Assembly (NCBI RefSeq): GCF_042683165.1
Contig: NZ_JBHUIZ010000012.1
Span: 124,001-188,000 of the forward strand
Source: Tigheibacillus halophilus
Lineage (GTDB): Bacteria; Bacillota; Bacilli; Bacillales; Amphibacillaceae
Reading direction: 5' to 3'
DNA length: 64,000 nucleotides
Shown: positions 1 through 9,736 of the stretch, piece after piece
Layout: every line of letters begins with the position of its first letter
Numbering within the stretch: position 1 is the stretch's first letter
The notes under the pieces: model-generated
The model's database searches: none
Seen by the model: only the letters and a program-made list of their open reading frames with translations
Told to the model about the DNA's origin: nothing
Program-made: the position numbers and the translations under genes

Positions 1-1
1 T

Positions 2-163
2 GGAAAACGTGTTTGGCTTAACCGAGATTCCTATCAGCTTAACCGGATGGTCAATGGACTTCCCATCCGGTTGGGAGTTGGTAAAGCCGGTTTCCGGGAC
101 TATCAGGCTGAAGCATAACGCACATGTAAGGAAAAATCCAATTAATCTCTTTCTATTGGTCAT
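2..163 (-). CDS. Secreted protein, N-terminal 54 residues only
   Basis: The reverse strand opens at ATG 163-161 and stays open to the window edge. The product begins MTNRKRLIGFFLTCALCFSL, a classic signal peptide with a positive N-region, a hydrophobic core and a likely cleavage near residues 24-30 (PETGFTNS), followed by a hydrophilic mature part. A GGGGGTT ribosome site lies about 6 bases before the ATG. The rest of the gene is outside the window, so the family cannot be named. It is divergent from the large membrane protein gene to its right. Confidence 0.6.
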   Translation of the reverse strand, partial: MTNRKRLIGFFLTCALCFSLIVPETGFTNSQPDGKSIDHPVKLIGISVKPNTFS

Positions 164-180
164 GTAACTAACCCCCACGT

Positions 181-540
181 TCATCGATTTTTAGAAGTGC
201 TGTCAGGTAAGAAAAACATATAAATAGATTCGGGTCCCGTGCTATCCCCTTTCACGTGCATACTTTTTAGAATATTATCCCACAAGCGCGGTCAAAGTAA
301 AGAAGTATTTTCCGCTTCCAATAAGAATCGTTCGACAAAACATAATTTACTTGAATAAGAGCTCCCGTGCCCTCCTCGAAAACAGCGTAGGTTACAAGGT
401 GCTGGCCTTCTTTTAGAAAACGCAAAATCGGTCATGTAACATTATGCAGTAACATACATATGAAATATTTATTGATCACCATTGTTTCTGGATTAGAAAG
501 GGAATTCGAGCGCTTTTGTCGAATATAGTCTAGTAAGAGG
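181..540. other. Divergent intergenic region, no gene recognised
   Basis: About 360 bases between the divergent secreted-protein and membrane-protein genes. It should contain both promoters, but no convincing -35/-10 pair could be fixed. The 11-base word GGTCATGTAAC occurs here (431-441) and again over the start codon of the left gene (159-169). No RNA element or strong hairpin was seen. Confidence 0.4.
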
Positions 541-548
541 AAAGCGAG

Positions 549-3500
549 GTGCCTATTTTGCCCTGGTCAATGTACACAGAGAGAAAGCAAATGGTTGAAA
601 AAGAACTGAAGAAACTTGAAAAGGAAAAATATATTTCAACAGACGTTTGTCAGCAAGTTGTAAAAGCCCATGAAAAGTATTACAAGGAATTGGAACATAG
701 AGAGAAAGAGGAAAGAAACGCACGTTTGTCCAAGAATACATCTGCCTTGAAGAAGAACAAAAAATTAAATCAATCAAGCCCGGTGCCGTTTGCTAAAAAA
801 CAATTATCCCCACAGCAAATCCGTGAACGCAATATCATCTGGTCACTGAATATAGGCATTATCCTGTTATTGCTTGGGGGATTGGTGCTGGCAACTAGCA
901 CCTGGGACACATTGAACAGCCTGATGAAAGTAGTTCTGATCACATTTGTTTCGGTGCTGTTCTATGGGCTGGCATATGTGACAGAGCGCATGCTTAAAAT
1001 TGAGAAAACAGCATTCGCCTTTTATGTGCTGGGAAGCCTGTTTTTGCCGATTGTTATTTTATCAATTGGATTTTTCAAACTGTGGGGAAATTATTTCTCC
1101 GTTTTTGGTGAAGGTAAATTTCTGTTCGGTGCTGCCGGAAGCCTGATCATATTGCCTGTCTATGTGTTTTTTGCACAGAAGCTTCGCGCCAGATTGTTTG
1201 TCTGGTTTGCCTGCGCCAGTCTGACATTGGCTGCTGGATTTTTGCTGGCAGCTTGTAAACCTCCACTTGATGTGTTCTATTTTGGTATGATGCTGTTCAA
1301 TGGGTTGCTGATGGTGCTGTACCGTTATTTGAAGAAAAATGATGCATGGCAATTGTTTTCGAAAGAATGCCTGCTTTATGTACAGGTAAATATGATTTTT
1401 TCCACTTTGCTGATGCTGGGATTTTATGAAAGGGAAGTGGCACACGGCTTTAATTTGATTTTGACAGCGATACTTTATTTTGCGATGGTATATGTCAGCA
1501 AACATAGGGAATATCAATTTGTGTTTACTGCCATGCTTGTCTATGGTGTATATCAGATAATTGAGTTCTCTGCGCTTGTGCATGTTGGCGCAGCCGTATA
1601 CGCGTTGCTCGGTTTTGTATTCATTGTACTGCCTTTATTACTGAAAGGCGATGACAAACAAAAAAGGATATATCATTATACCAGTGCGCTGGTATCAGGG
1701 TGTGCTTTTCTTTATATCAGTTTTCAAGGACTCGTATGGCTCCATGATCAGCCATCAATCGTATTTTTAGCAGCTTATGTGATTATATTTCTGAATTATG
1801 CATATCTGTCTCACTCGGTGAAGCGTGTGCTGTTTTCCTACCTGGCTCCTGTGTTTTTATTGGCTGCTTTACGTGAGGCTGTTTTGCTCGGACACACTTG
1901 GTTTGGTTACGAATCAATTACGTTAATCATGTTCTTTGCCAGTCTGCTGGTATATATTCTGTTTGGGTGTTTGATGAAGCTACCACTCTTTCAGTCTTTG
2001 AAGGAAAGTTCACGTGATATTGCTGGCGCTGCTGCGCTGATATGCTTGATTGCAGATTTAATCGTTTTCAACTGGTGGCAAGCAGGTATGATGATGCTTT
2101 GTCTCAGTTTAACTGCGGCGTTCGTCGCAGCGAAATTTGAAATACGTACCTGGATACCTGAAATCAATTTGCCAGCATTGTTTCATGCCATCCTGCTCGC
2201 AATGAGTGTTTGCTTATTTTATGGAGCATGGGCTGATAGGAGCATGCCATATCATCATGACGGTCCGCTGGAGGCACCGGGAGCGGCGATAGCGAGCTTT
2301 CTTACACTTTTGGCAAGTATATTATGGCAGAGAAGAAACAACAGATTGTTTGCTGATTACTGTTTTTATACTTCCGAGATATTTTACTTGTTCGCAATAG
2401 CTGGTACCTTGACGTGGGGTTTCAGTCCGTCCTTACGGGTAAGCATCGTTTCAGGCGGCATTGTGATGGCTTATTTGCTGTATCGCAAAACAAAATCGAG
2501 AACAGCTTCATTTGCGGCTGGCAGTACTTCCTTACTATTCTATCTGACAACCATTTACTTGATGGATGTCGATCTATATATACAATCAGAAATGTGGCAG
2601 GAGCTTCGGTTTTTGCTTGGGGCGGTGTTGTTACTCGCTGTCGGCATGGCATTGGCAAAATGGGATGATGTACTGGCAAGGGCCTTTTGGTGGACAGGGC
2701 ACATTTATTTGCCGCTCGCACTGCTTGGCAGTCTATTAGAACACGGTGATAAGTCATTCTGGGTATTTGGTATTGCGGTGTTGATATATGCCATTAGTAC
2801 TGTCAGGGTTTCAGAGGAATGGCGAATTAAAACGTTTTTATACGCGACCTTTGTCTCCTTTTGGGTAATGCTAAGTCTCGGCTTCATTTTTTTAGGGTGG
2901 TATGACACCTTACATTACACTTGGCTGATAACAAGCGCGACTGCGGCTACTGTATGGTTCATCGCCAGACAGCCATGGACAAAACGGATCGCCTATTTGG
3001 TCGTTCCTTTTTCCGTCTTTGGTATGTTGGATTTTGTCATGGCACAGCCTTTTGGTCTGCTGCTATTGATTATAACAGCCATATACGCCTCAGGGCTTCT
3101 ATTCATCCTACATGCTGAAGAATGGGATATGTTCGCCTTCATACCCTTGGCCTTTGTTCTTTACGCTATCAATGTTTACAGCGAGGCATATCCTGAACAG
3201 GAGTACGGTTTGCTGGTGATGTTCCTGGCTGCAGTGACGTTGGCTGGGCAATCACTCTACAAGAATATTTACACCAATATCGATAGGAAGGTGTTACGTG
3301 TTGATTGGTATACGATTGCTGGGCTGATGCCATTGATACAACTTAATTTCCAGACGGGAGAGTCGCTCTGGGTCCGCCTGCTGCCCGGTCTGTTTGTAGC
3401 AACATTCATATTTTTGCAGCGTAACCGTGTACCCGATATCAAACCGAAATGGGTCATATTCGCATCCATTGCTTATTTGCTGCAGCCATTTTATGCATTG

Positions 3501-3986
3501 CTGGACCGGCTGGATATTCCCCCATTGTTTGAAATGGAATGTTATGTACTACCTTGGGTGCTTCTTTCAGTCATTTTACAGAAAACGGCTGGAAGAAAGA
3601 ACAGACAGATCACCAGCTATATTCAGTGGACCATTCTAGTAATTGTTTCCTTGCTGCTGATTCAGGATGGGCTTGACGGAGGCACCGTGTACGATGCGCT
3701 GGTCATTGGGTCGTTATCACTCGCATCCATGCTTGGCGGTATGGCATATAAAATGAAATCCTTCTTCTTTGTCGGTTCGGGCGTCCTGCTGCTCAATGTT
3801 TTTTTGCAGACCAGGCCATTTTGGGGAAACATGCCTTGGTGGGGCTATTTGCTTATCGGAGGTTCTTTGCTCATCGCGGTTGCAAGCTATAATGAATGGC
3901 ATAAGCAGAAAAGTGCGGAAGGACGGGAAACTTTGCTGTCAAAATGCAGACGGTATCTCATACAGAAGTTCAAGGAGTGGCAATAA
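549..3986 (+). CDS. Very large polytopic membrane protein, DUF2157-like N-terminus
   Basis: 1145 residues starting at GTG 549, with an AAGAGG ribosome site about 8 bases upstream. The first ~95 residues are charged, cytoplasmic and Lys/Glu-rich. From about residue 98 to the end it is an almost unbroken run of hydrophobic segments (about 30 or more helices). The first helix pair (LLLLGGLVLATSTWDTLNS) resembles the DUF2157/DUF2339 class of membrane proteins. There are no visible catalytic motifs, and the function is unknown. It ends with a short basic tail (SKCRRYLIQKFKEWQ). It is probably monocistronic: 110 bases separate it from the next gene. Confidence 0.85.
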   Translation: MPILPWSMYTERKQMVEKELKKLEKEKYISTDVCQQVVKAHEKYYKELEHREKEERNARLSKNTSALKKNKKLNQSSPVPFAKKQLSPQQIRERNIIWSLNIGIILLLLGGLVLATSTWDTLNSLMKVVLITFVSVLFYGLAYVTERMLKIEKTAFAFYVLGSLFLPIVILSIGFFKLWGNYFSVFGEGKFLFGAAGSLIILPVYVFFAQKLRARLFVWFACASLTLAAGFLLAACKPPLDVFYFGMMLFNGLLMVLYRYLKKNDAWQLFSKECLLYVQVNMIFSTLLMLGFYEREVAHGFNLILTAILYFAMVYVSKHREYQFVFTAMLVYGVYQIIEFSALVHVGAAVYALLGFVFIVLPLLLKGDDKQKRIYHYTSALVSGCAFLYISFQGLVWLHDQPSIVFLAAYVIIFLNYAYLSHSVKRVLFSYLAPVFLLAALREAVLLGHTWFGYESITLIMFFASLLVYILFGCLMKLPLFQSLKESSRDIAGAAALICLIADLIVFNWWQAGMMMLCLSLTAAFVAAKFEIRTWIPEINLPALFHAILLAMSVCLFYGAWADRSMPYHHDGPLEAPGAAIASFLTLLASILWQRRNNRLFADYCFYTSEIFYLFAIAGTLTWGFSPSLRVSIVSGGIVMAYLLYRKTKSRTASFAAGSTSLLFYLTTIYLMDVDLYIQSEMWQELRFLLGAVLLLAVGMALAKWDDVLARAFWWTGHIYLPLALLGSLLEHGDKSFWVFGIAVLIYAISTVRVSEEWRIKTFLYATFVSFWVMLSLGFIFLGWYDTLHYTWLITSATAATVWFIARQPWTKRIAYLVVPFSVFGMLDFVMAQPFGLLLLIITAIYASGLLFILHAEEWDMFAFIPLAFVLYAINVYSEAYPEQEYGLLVMFLAAVTLAGQSLYKNIYTNIDRKVLRVDWYTIAGLMPLIQLNFQTGESLWVRLLPGLFVATFIFLQRNRVPDIKPKWVIFASIAYLLQPFYALLDRLDIPPLFEMECYVLPWVLLSVILQKTAGRKNRQITSYIQWTILVIVSLLLIQDGLDGGTVYDALVIGSLSLASMLGGMAYKMKSFFFVGSGVLLLNVFLQTRPFWGNMPWWGYLLIGGSLLIAVASYNEWHKQKSAEGRETLLSKCRRYLIQKFKEWQ

Positions 3987-4096
3987 CAGTGCATGCCCTT
4001 TTAAAATGAACTTTCGCTTTAGAAGCAAAATAATTCATCCAAGCTTTCTCTAGGTGTACAATTGTTAAATAAATTCATTAGAAAGGGGGGATTAAA

Positions 4097-4534
4097 GTGG
4101 CTGATGTTAACTTTCATGATCAAATGGGAATGATTGTAAAATGGGGAGATTGTGACGCAGCAGGCATTTCTTATTACGCGAAAAATTTTGAATGGTTTAC
4201 AGATGCCCGGATGCAATTGCTGCATCAATATGGGTTTCCGTATATGGAAACATTTCAGGAGCAGGGCATATCTCTTGTATGTTTAAAAGCGGATTGCCAT
4301 TATAAAAAAATGATACGACCCCTGGAACATATTACGGTACATACAAGGCTCTCTGTTCTAAAACGTTCCAGAATGGTATTCGACTATCAGGTGACGAAAG
4401 AAAATGGTGAACTGGCTGCTGAGGGGATGACTTCCCATGCGTATGTTGACGATAATGGGAAGCCCTTCGATGTGAAGAAGCGCTTCCCTTCTTTGTGGGA
4501 AAAAATGAATCATACTTTTTCATCAATAAAATAA
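4097..4534 (+). CDS. 4HBT-type acyl-CoA thioesterase (hotdog fold)
   Basis: 145 residues from GTG 4097 with ribosome site AAGGGGGG. The N-terminal motif KWGDCDAAGISYYAKNFEW is the YbgC/FadM-type 4-hydroxybenzoyl-CoA thioesterase signature. The Asp in GDCDAAG is the expected catalytic residue. This family hydrolyses acyl-CoA thioesters. It is the first gene of a tight three-gene operon, with the FabF-like ketosynthase 13 bases downstream, which suggests it releases or proofreads acyl chains handled by that enzyme and the ligase. The natural substrate cannot be read from the sequence. Confidence 0.88.
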   Translation: MADVNFHDQMGMIVKWGDCDAAGISYYAKNFEWFTDARMQLLHQYGFPYMETFQEQGISLVCLKADCHYKKMIRPLEHITVHTRLSVLKRSRMVFDYQVTKENGELAAEGMTSHAYVDDNGKPFDVKKRFPSLWEKMNHTFSSIK

Positions 4535-4547
4535 GGAGGGACATGTC

Positions 4548-5792
4548 TTGGGTAAAGAGCGAATTGTCATTACGGGCATGGGCGCTGTGACCCCTGTTGG
4601 AATAGGGGTCACAGCTTATTGGGAGAACCTGGCGGCAGGAAAAAGCGGCATTTCCCATATCACCCGCTTCGATACGGATGAACTTCCGGTGCAGATTGCT
4701 GCAGAGGTGCAAGATTTTTACCCGCAGGAGTTTTTACCTAAAAAGCTGGTAAGAAATACAGATATATTCATGCAATTTGCTTTAATTGCAGCAAAGGAGG
4801 CATTGGCTCAAAGCAGGCTGGATGCTGATCCAGAACGTATAGGTATTGTGATGGGAACAGCACTTGGCGGTATATCCACTGTGGCTGAGACACAGGCAGC
4901 CATCACCGAAAAAGGCAAATACAGGGTAAGTCCGCATGTCGTTCCAAAGATGCTCGGCAATATCGGCGCTGCGCAAATCGCCATCATGCACGGTATTAAG
5001 GGACCGAGCTTGACTGTAAACACTGCTTGTTCATCTGGGGCGGATGCTATTGGAACAGCATCCATGCTGCTAAAAGCCGACCAGGCTGATGTTGTCATTG
5101 CAGTTGGAGCGGAATCGATCCTTAGCGGATTGATGACTGCGGGGCTTCATTCGGCACGGGCACTTTCGACAAATAACGCAGATCCAGAAAAAGCAAGCAG
5201 GCCTTTCGATTTGAAACGTGATGGTTTTGTCATGGGCGAAGGCGCTGGGGCGATTGTACTTGAAAAGTTAGGTCGTGCGAAGACAAGAGGGGCCGAAATT
5301 CACGCAGAGCTGCTTGGATATGCGAACAATACGGACGCCTATCATGTTACCTCGCCGGAACCGCACGGCTATGGAGAAGTCCGCTGTATGCAGCAAGCCT
5401 TGCGCGAAGCGGGACTTACAGCTGATGCGATCGATTATATCAATGCACACGGCACTTCCACGAAGCTGGGCGACGAAGTGGAAACAACGGCGATCAAGTC
5501 TCTTTTTAGTGAAAGATTGGCAAAGCAAATCCCAGTCAGTTCCACGAAAGGCGCTACCGGGCATATGATGGGAGCCGGCGGTGTGACAGAATGCATCGCA
5601 TGTATTCAGGCTATCAAGAAATCACTAGTACCGCCAACGATCAATTACGATCAACCGGATCCACAATGCGATCTGGATTATGTGCCGAATCAGTCACGCC
5701 AAGCAGATGTGAAAGCGGCCATGTCGAATGCATTTGGCTTCGGTGGTCAAAATTCTTCATTGATTGTTGGTAAATGTGATGAAGACGAGTAG
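4548..5792 (+). CDS. fabF: Beta-ketoacyl-ACP synthase II (FabF family), probable paralogue
   Basis: 414 residues from TTG 4548. AAGGAGG at 4531-4537 fixes this start; the ATG at 4543 is in another frame. The complete thiolase-fold condensing enzyme is present: nucleophile Cys161 in NTACSSGADA, the first His in NAHGTSTKLGD and the second in KGATGHMMGAGG. It condenses malonyl-ACP with an acyl chain during fatty-acid or related chain elongation. In Bacillus the housekeeping fabF normally lies next to fabH. Here the partners are a thioesterase and an acyl-CoA ligase, so this copy may serve a specialised acyl product. No ACP gene is adjacent. Confidence 0.9.
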   Translation: MGKERIVITGMGAVTPVGIGVTAYWENLAAGKSGISHITRFDTDELPVQIAAEVQDFYPQEFLPKKLVRNTDIFMQFALIAAKEALAQSRLDADPERIGIVMGTALGGISTVAETQAAITEKGKYRVSPHVVPKMLGNIGAAQIAIMHGIKGPSLTVNTACSSGADAIGTASMLLKADQADVVIAVGAESILSGLMTAGLHSARALSTNNADPEKASRPFDLKRDGFVMGEGAGAIVLEKLGRAKTRGAEIHAELLGYANNTDAYHVTSPEPHGYGEVRCMQQALREAGLTADAIDYINAHGTSTKLGDEVETTAIKSLFSERLAKQIPVSSTKGATGHMMGAGGVTECIACIQAIKKSLVPPTINYDQPDPQCDLDYVPNQSRQADVKAAMSNAFGFGGQNSSLIVGKCDEDE

Positions 5793-5824
5793 TTTTTGAA
5801 AACGAATGGATAGGTGGAGAAACA

Positions 5825-7492
5825 ATGGAAGATAATCAATACACATATGACACAACGATGTTCAAAGAAACCTTTGAAAGCGGGTTTACCTATATAAATG
5901 GTTTTATTCGCAACACACACAGATATGCCAGCCGTCCTGCGCTAACGTGTCCTTTACGCAATAAAACTTGGACATATGCCGAATTGAACAAAGAAGTGAA
6001 CCGATTTGCACATGCACTGTTGGCTGATGGCGTAAGCAAAAATGATGTCATCATGTATCAGCTGCCGAATTCTGCAGAATTTGTTTTTTGCTATTTGGCT
6101 CCGCAAAAAATCCGCGCCATTAATGCCCCGATCAATTTCAGGCTTTCTCCAGGAGAAACAGCTGCTATTCTGGATGACAGCAAACCCGTTGTCTTTGTCT
6201 ATGATGCAGAATATAAGGAAACCGCCGAACAGGCACTCAGTATGGCGGACCACCAGCCGCACCGTATCATCGTGACTGAGTTGAGTGGAGAACAAGCAGT
6301 TCCAGCTGGTCATATCCCTTATAAGACTTATGTAGAGAAACAGCCGGATATAGAGCCGACTGTGGAAGTGCCTGCCCACGTATATGATGAAGTGACCAGA
6401 TTGTATACCTCAGGCACGACAGGAAATCCAAAAGGTGTTCCGCTGAACAATATTAATGAAGTGCTGTCTGCACATGATGTTGCGATGCATTTTCCGTTGA
6501 GCCCTCAGGATAAAACGATGAATATGAGTCCTTGGTTCCATCGTGGAGGAATCCATTCCGGCGGCCCCAATCCGACATTATACATGGGCGGGGAGGTTGT
6601 GATCCTTCGTAATTTTGAACCTAAAAAATGTTTGGACTATGTAGAAGAATATGGCATCACTTTTTTAATCGGTGTACCTTCGATTTTGAAGATGCTTTAC
6701 CATGCCCAACGGAAAAAACATATGGATTTGTCTGGTTTAAAAGGGATAGTCACAATGGGCTCGCCTTTGGAAAAGGAGGATTGCATCAGATTCCAGGAAA
6801 CATTGACACCAAATATTTTCAACGGGTATGGAACCTCGGAGGCATTTTGGAACACTTTTCTGCGGCCGTATGACCTTCCGGAGATGGCTGGTTCTTCAGG
6901 AAGATCATGTACAGATGATGATGTCGCAGTAGTCAAAGTTTATCCTGACCGTAAAGCTGACCCCGATGATTTTGTTGCCAAGGATGGAAATGAAGTCGGA
7001 GAGGTCATCGTCAAAGCTCCTGGAAAAAGTGCATATGCCTATGTGAACCACCCAGAAGAAAGCAGAAAAGTCTTTCATAAAGGTTGGATTTATATTGGGG
7101 ATATGGCTACTTGGGATGAAGCGGAATATGTAACTATCGTCGGTCGCAAAGACGACATGATTGTCTCTTCCGGTGAAAACATTCATCCAGTACAGGTCGA
7201 AGAAATTCTGAATATGCATCCGGATGTTTCTGAGTCTGTCGTTGTCGGTGTCCCGGATAATCTTAGAGGAGAAGCCGTGGTCGCCTACATCGTCAGCGAG
7301 AATGCTTCGTTATCAGCCGCAGACTTGCATCACTATTGTACCGAACATGAGATGCTTGCAGATTATAAACAACCAAGGTTTTATCGGTTTATTGATGAGC
7401 TGCCTTATACGGCCACCGGCAAAAAGAAACATTATTTGATGAAGGAGCAAGCAGTGAAAGACCAGCAAGCAGGCTTGCTGAAACGCTCTTGA
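5825..7492 (+). CDS. AMP-forming acyl-CoA synthetase / acyl ligase
   Basis: 555 residues from ATG 5825 (ribosome site GGTGGAG). It belongs to the ANL adenylation superfamily: the P-loop-like A3 motif is YTSGTTGNPKGVP, followed by NGYGTSE (A5), WIYIGDMATWDE (A7), GRKDDMIVSSGENIHP (A8) and the C-terminal lysine in ATGKKKH (A10). It activates a carboxylate to acyl-AMP and then transfers it, usually to CoA. It is the third gene of the thioesterase-ketosynthase-ligase operon. Chain length or substrate is unknown; a medium- or long-chain fatty acid is most likely. Confidence 0.88.
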   Translation: MEDNQYTYDTTMFKETFESGFTYINGFIRNTHRYASRPALTCPLRNKTWTYAELNKEVNRFAHALLADGVSKNDVIMYQLPNSAEFVFCYLAPQKIRAINAPINFRLSPGETAAILDDSKPVVFVYDAEYKETAEQALSMADHQPHRIIVTELSGEQAVPAGHIPYKTYVEKQPDIEPTVEVPAHVYDEVTRLYTSGTTGNPKGVPLNNINEVLSAHDVAMHFPLSPQDKTMNMSPWFHRGGIHSGGPNPTLYMGGEVVILRNFEPKKCLDYVEEYGITFLIGVPSILKMLYHAQRKKHMDLSGLKGIVTMGSPLEKEDCIRFQETLTPNIFNGYGTSEAFWNTFLRPYDLPEMAGSSGRSCTDDDVAVVKVYPDRKADPDDFVAKDGNEVGEVIVKAPGKSAYAYVNHPEESRKVFHKGWIYIGDMATWDEAEYVTIVGRKDDMIVSSGENIHPVQVEEILNMHPDVSESVVVGVPDNLRGEAVVAYIVSENASLSAADLHHYCTEHEMLADYKQPRFYRFIDELPYTATGKKKHYLMKEQAVKDQQAGLLKRS

Positions 7493-7649
7493 GCAGCCAA
7501 TTTTAACAGGGATATATCATCTTTTTGACGCTGATGAAATATCTGATGTTTCGTGTTTATTTTGCTTTCTTTCGGGAATCCACTAAATAGAAAAGAAGAG
7601 ACAGGCTTTCATATACCTCTTCTTTTCAATATACTTGGAGGTGAGAATG

Positions 7650-7832
7650 ATGGCAAAAGAAACTTACAAAACAGGAGAAAAGGCTCCAGAGAATGGAACT
7701 TTCAAGGTGGATAGCTTGGTAAGCGGAAGTTCATCTTCTCAAGACAACACGGAGATTCAAGTAGAAAAAGGGGAGCAGTTCCCTCCTTCACCGTCCAGCA
7801 ATGAGGCGGCTAACTGGGTAAAAGTCTCTTAA
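7650..7832 (+). CDS. YjzC-like small protein
   Basis: 60 residues (MAKETYKTGEKAPENGTFKV...). TTGGAGGTG at 7635-7643 is the ribosome site for ATG 7650, so longer in-frame starts are rejected. The conserved pattern (Tyr/Phe)-x-x-Gly-Glu-Lys-x-Pro-x-x-Gly near the N-terminus, a central Gly/Ser-rich part and a late FPPS...W resemble B. subtilis YjzC. It is highly polar, has no membrane segment and is of unknown function. It is monocistronic and closed by a shared terminator. Confidence 0.75.
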   Translation: MAKETYKTGEKAPENGTFKVDSLVSGSSSSQDNTEIQVEKGEQFPPSPSSNEAANWVKVS

Positions 7833-7885
7833 GTCCTATGGACCCGGAAATTTAAAAGAAAACAATATTTTAAGTGTAACGCAAA

Positions 7886-7930
7886 GAACAGCCTTATCGA
7901 AATTTTCACCCTCGATAAGGCTGTTTTGTA
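7886..7930. terminator. Bidirectional terminator between yjzC-like and adenine deaminase genes
   Basis: A perfect 14-base stem: AACAGCCTTATCGA (7887-7900) pairs with TCGATAAGGCTGTT (7912-7925) around an 11-base loop. T/A-rich tracts flank it on both sides, so it can serve both convergent genes. Confidence 0.85.
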
Positions 7931-7946
7931 TTAAAATCAAGCTGCA

Positions 7947-9710
7947 TCAGTTTTGGAACAGCGGGATAAGCTCTTGTTTGCCGACATCTACTAACCCTAA
8001 ATCGCTTATTCGAACCTCAGGGATGACAGTCAATGTTAGGGAGGAGAGCGCCATAGACGGTGATCGTCTGCCGACTTTTACTCCCAGGTTTCTCGCTACG
8101 CGGTTGAACGTTTCAACTCTGGGTCCCAATTCTTCAATAGGTTCTGCCGCCATCAGGCCAGCAATCGGAAGATCCACCTGAGCCATTTTTTCTCCATCTT
8201 GCACAATACACAAGCCGCCGCCGGATGCTTTCAGATTTTGTGCAGCAAGCAGCATATCTCGCGCGTTTTTTCCAGCCACTACCAAATTATGGCTGTCATG
8301 GGCGACAGTCGTGGCATAGGCACCGGCATGCAGACCAGCATTTTTTAATATGCCGACAAAAGGTTTGCGGTTTTGTCCATGGCGGCCAACAACAGCAGCA
8401 AATACATAGTCCTCCGGCAGTTCGGTAATTTTCCCGTCAGTGACTTCCAATTGCAATGTTCCTAATTTTGTCGTTCCGATCTCTGTCATTTCCATTGTGT
8501 GAATGGTGACCATTCCATGCTGGACCGGGGCATGAACCGCGAAATCCTGTTCAGTCAAGCTAGGAATCATCACAGTGTTTTTGCCGATGGGAGGTATACT
8601 GCTACGAATATCAACAAGGATTTCCTTATTTTTGACCATATGTTTTCCCTGTACAAAAACGTCCGCTACGTCCATAGTCTCTAAGGAATCTACTAATGAA
8701 AAATCAGCCAAATATCCTGCTGTTATGGCACCGCGGTCCCTTAGGCCGTAACGGATAGCCCCATTTAGAGAAGCGAAGCGGATGGCAAGCGGAGCAGGAA
8801 TTCCTTCCTCGATACAGCGTCGTACGACCCGATTCATTTGTCCGTTATGAAGCATATCATTCGGCTCTACATCATCTGTACACATGGCAATATTTGCGGC
8901 ATAAGGCAGCTCCTGCCAAGCTTTTGCAGCGATATCCGCAAATTGGCTCACACTGGATTCACGAATATAAATCAGCATACCAGCACGCAGCTTTTCGATA
9001 ATTTCATTAACTGATCGGCTTTCGTGATCCGAATTGACCCCTGCAGCCAGATAAGCATGTAAATCACGGCCGGTAACGCGCGGTAAATGGCCTTCATTCA
9101 GAACCTGGAGGTCCAATCCTTTTTGAACAATTCCAGCCATTCTTGGGCTTTGCTTGATGACACCGACATAGTCCATCAATTCAGCAATACCAACTACCTC
9201 TGGGAGCTGAAGCAGTTTTTCAATTTCTTCAGCTCCAAAGACCGCGCCAGAGGTTTCCAAGCCGGGAACTGCCGGTACGGAAGAAGGCACCGTGGTCAGG
9301 ATATGAACAGGGAGCCCTTTGCTGGCCTGGACCATGTATTCCACACCTTCCATCCCTAGAACATTTCCAATCTCATGCGGATCAATAACCGCGGCGGTTG
9401 TTCCATTACGCAATAATGCCCTTGCAAACATATCAGGAGTGACCATGGTGCTTTCAATATGGACATGACAGTCAATGAATCCGGGAACTGCAAATTTTTC
9501 TTTCGCGTCAATTTGTACTTTCCCTTGCATTTCAAATGCAGGAGATCCCTGATGATAAGGTGCAATAGCACTGAATCTGTTTTCTTTGATGCCGATATCG
9601 GCAGGATAAATTTCGGCTGTAAACACATTGACCAGATTCACATTTTTGATGATAGTATCCATGGGCTCGTCTCCGCGGGCAGCAGCAACAATATGTTGGC
9701 GTTCATACAT
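7947..9710 (-). CDS. ade: Adenine deaminase
   Basis: 587 residues, ATG at 9710, ribosome site AAAGGAG. Amidohydrolase-superfamily metal sites are visible: PGFIDCHVHIESTM near residues 76-89, HEIGNV, and the later MCTDDVEP carrying the catalytic Asp. The C-terminal half (GGGLCIVQDGEKMAQVDLPIAGLM) is typical of AdeC. It converts adenine to hypoxanthine plus ammonia in purine salvage. The permease gene lies 26 bases upstream on the same strand, behind a purine riboswitch, so uptake and deamination are co-expressed. Confidence 0.95.
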   Translation of the reverse strand: MYERQHIVAAARGDEPMDTIIKNVNLVNVFTAEIYPADIGIKENRFSAIAPYHQGSPAFEMQGKVQIDAKEKFAVPGFIDCHVHIESTMVTPDMFARALLRNGTTAAVIDPHEIGNVLGMEGVEYMVQASKGLPVHILTTVPSSVPAVPGLETSGAVFGAEEIEKLLQLPEVVGIAELMDYVGVIKQSPRMAGIVQKGLDLQVLNEGHLPRVTGRDLHAYLAAGVNSDHESRSVNEIIEKLRAGMLIYIRESSVSQFADIAAKAWQELPYAANIAMCTDDVEPNDMLHNGQMNRVVRRCIEEGIPAPLAIRFASLNGAIRYGLRDRGAITAGYLADFSLVDSLETMDVADVFVQGKHMVKNKEILVDIRSSIPPIGKNTVMIPSLTEQDFAVHAPVQHGMVTIHTMEMTEIGTTKLGTLQLEVTDGKITELPEDYVFAAVVGRHGQNRKPFVGILKNAGLHAGAYATTVAHDSHNLVVAGKNARDMLLAAQNLKASGGGLCIVQDGEKMAQVDLPIAGLMAAEPIEELGPRVETFNRVARNLGVKVGRRSPSMALSSLTLTVIPEVRISDLGLVDVGKQELIPLFQN

Positions 9711-9736
9711 TAAAAAAACTCCTTTTCATTTAAATT

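Noticed and set aside
248..441. A minus-strand frame in the left intergenic region reading plausibly as protein (KEGQHLVTYAVFEEGTGALI and on, ending at a TAA near 268)
   Set aside because: It has no ATG/GTG start and no ribosome site, is preceded by a close stop, and the family is not recognised. It could be a gene remnant but cannot be supported.
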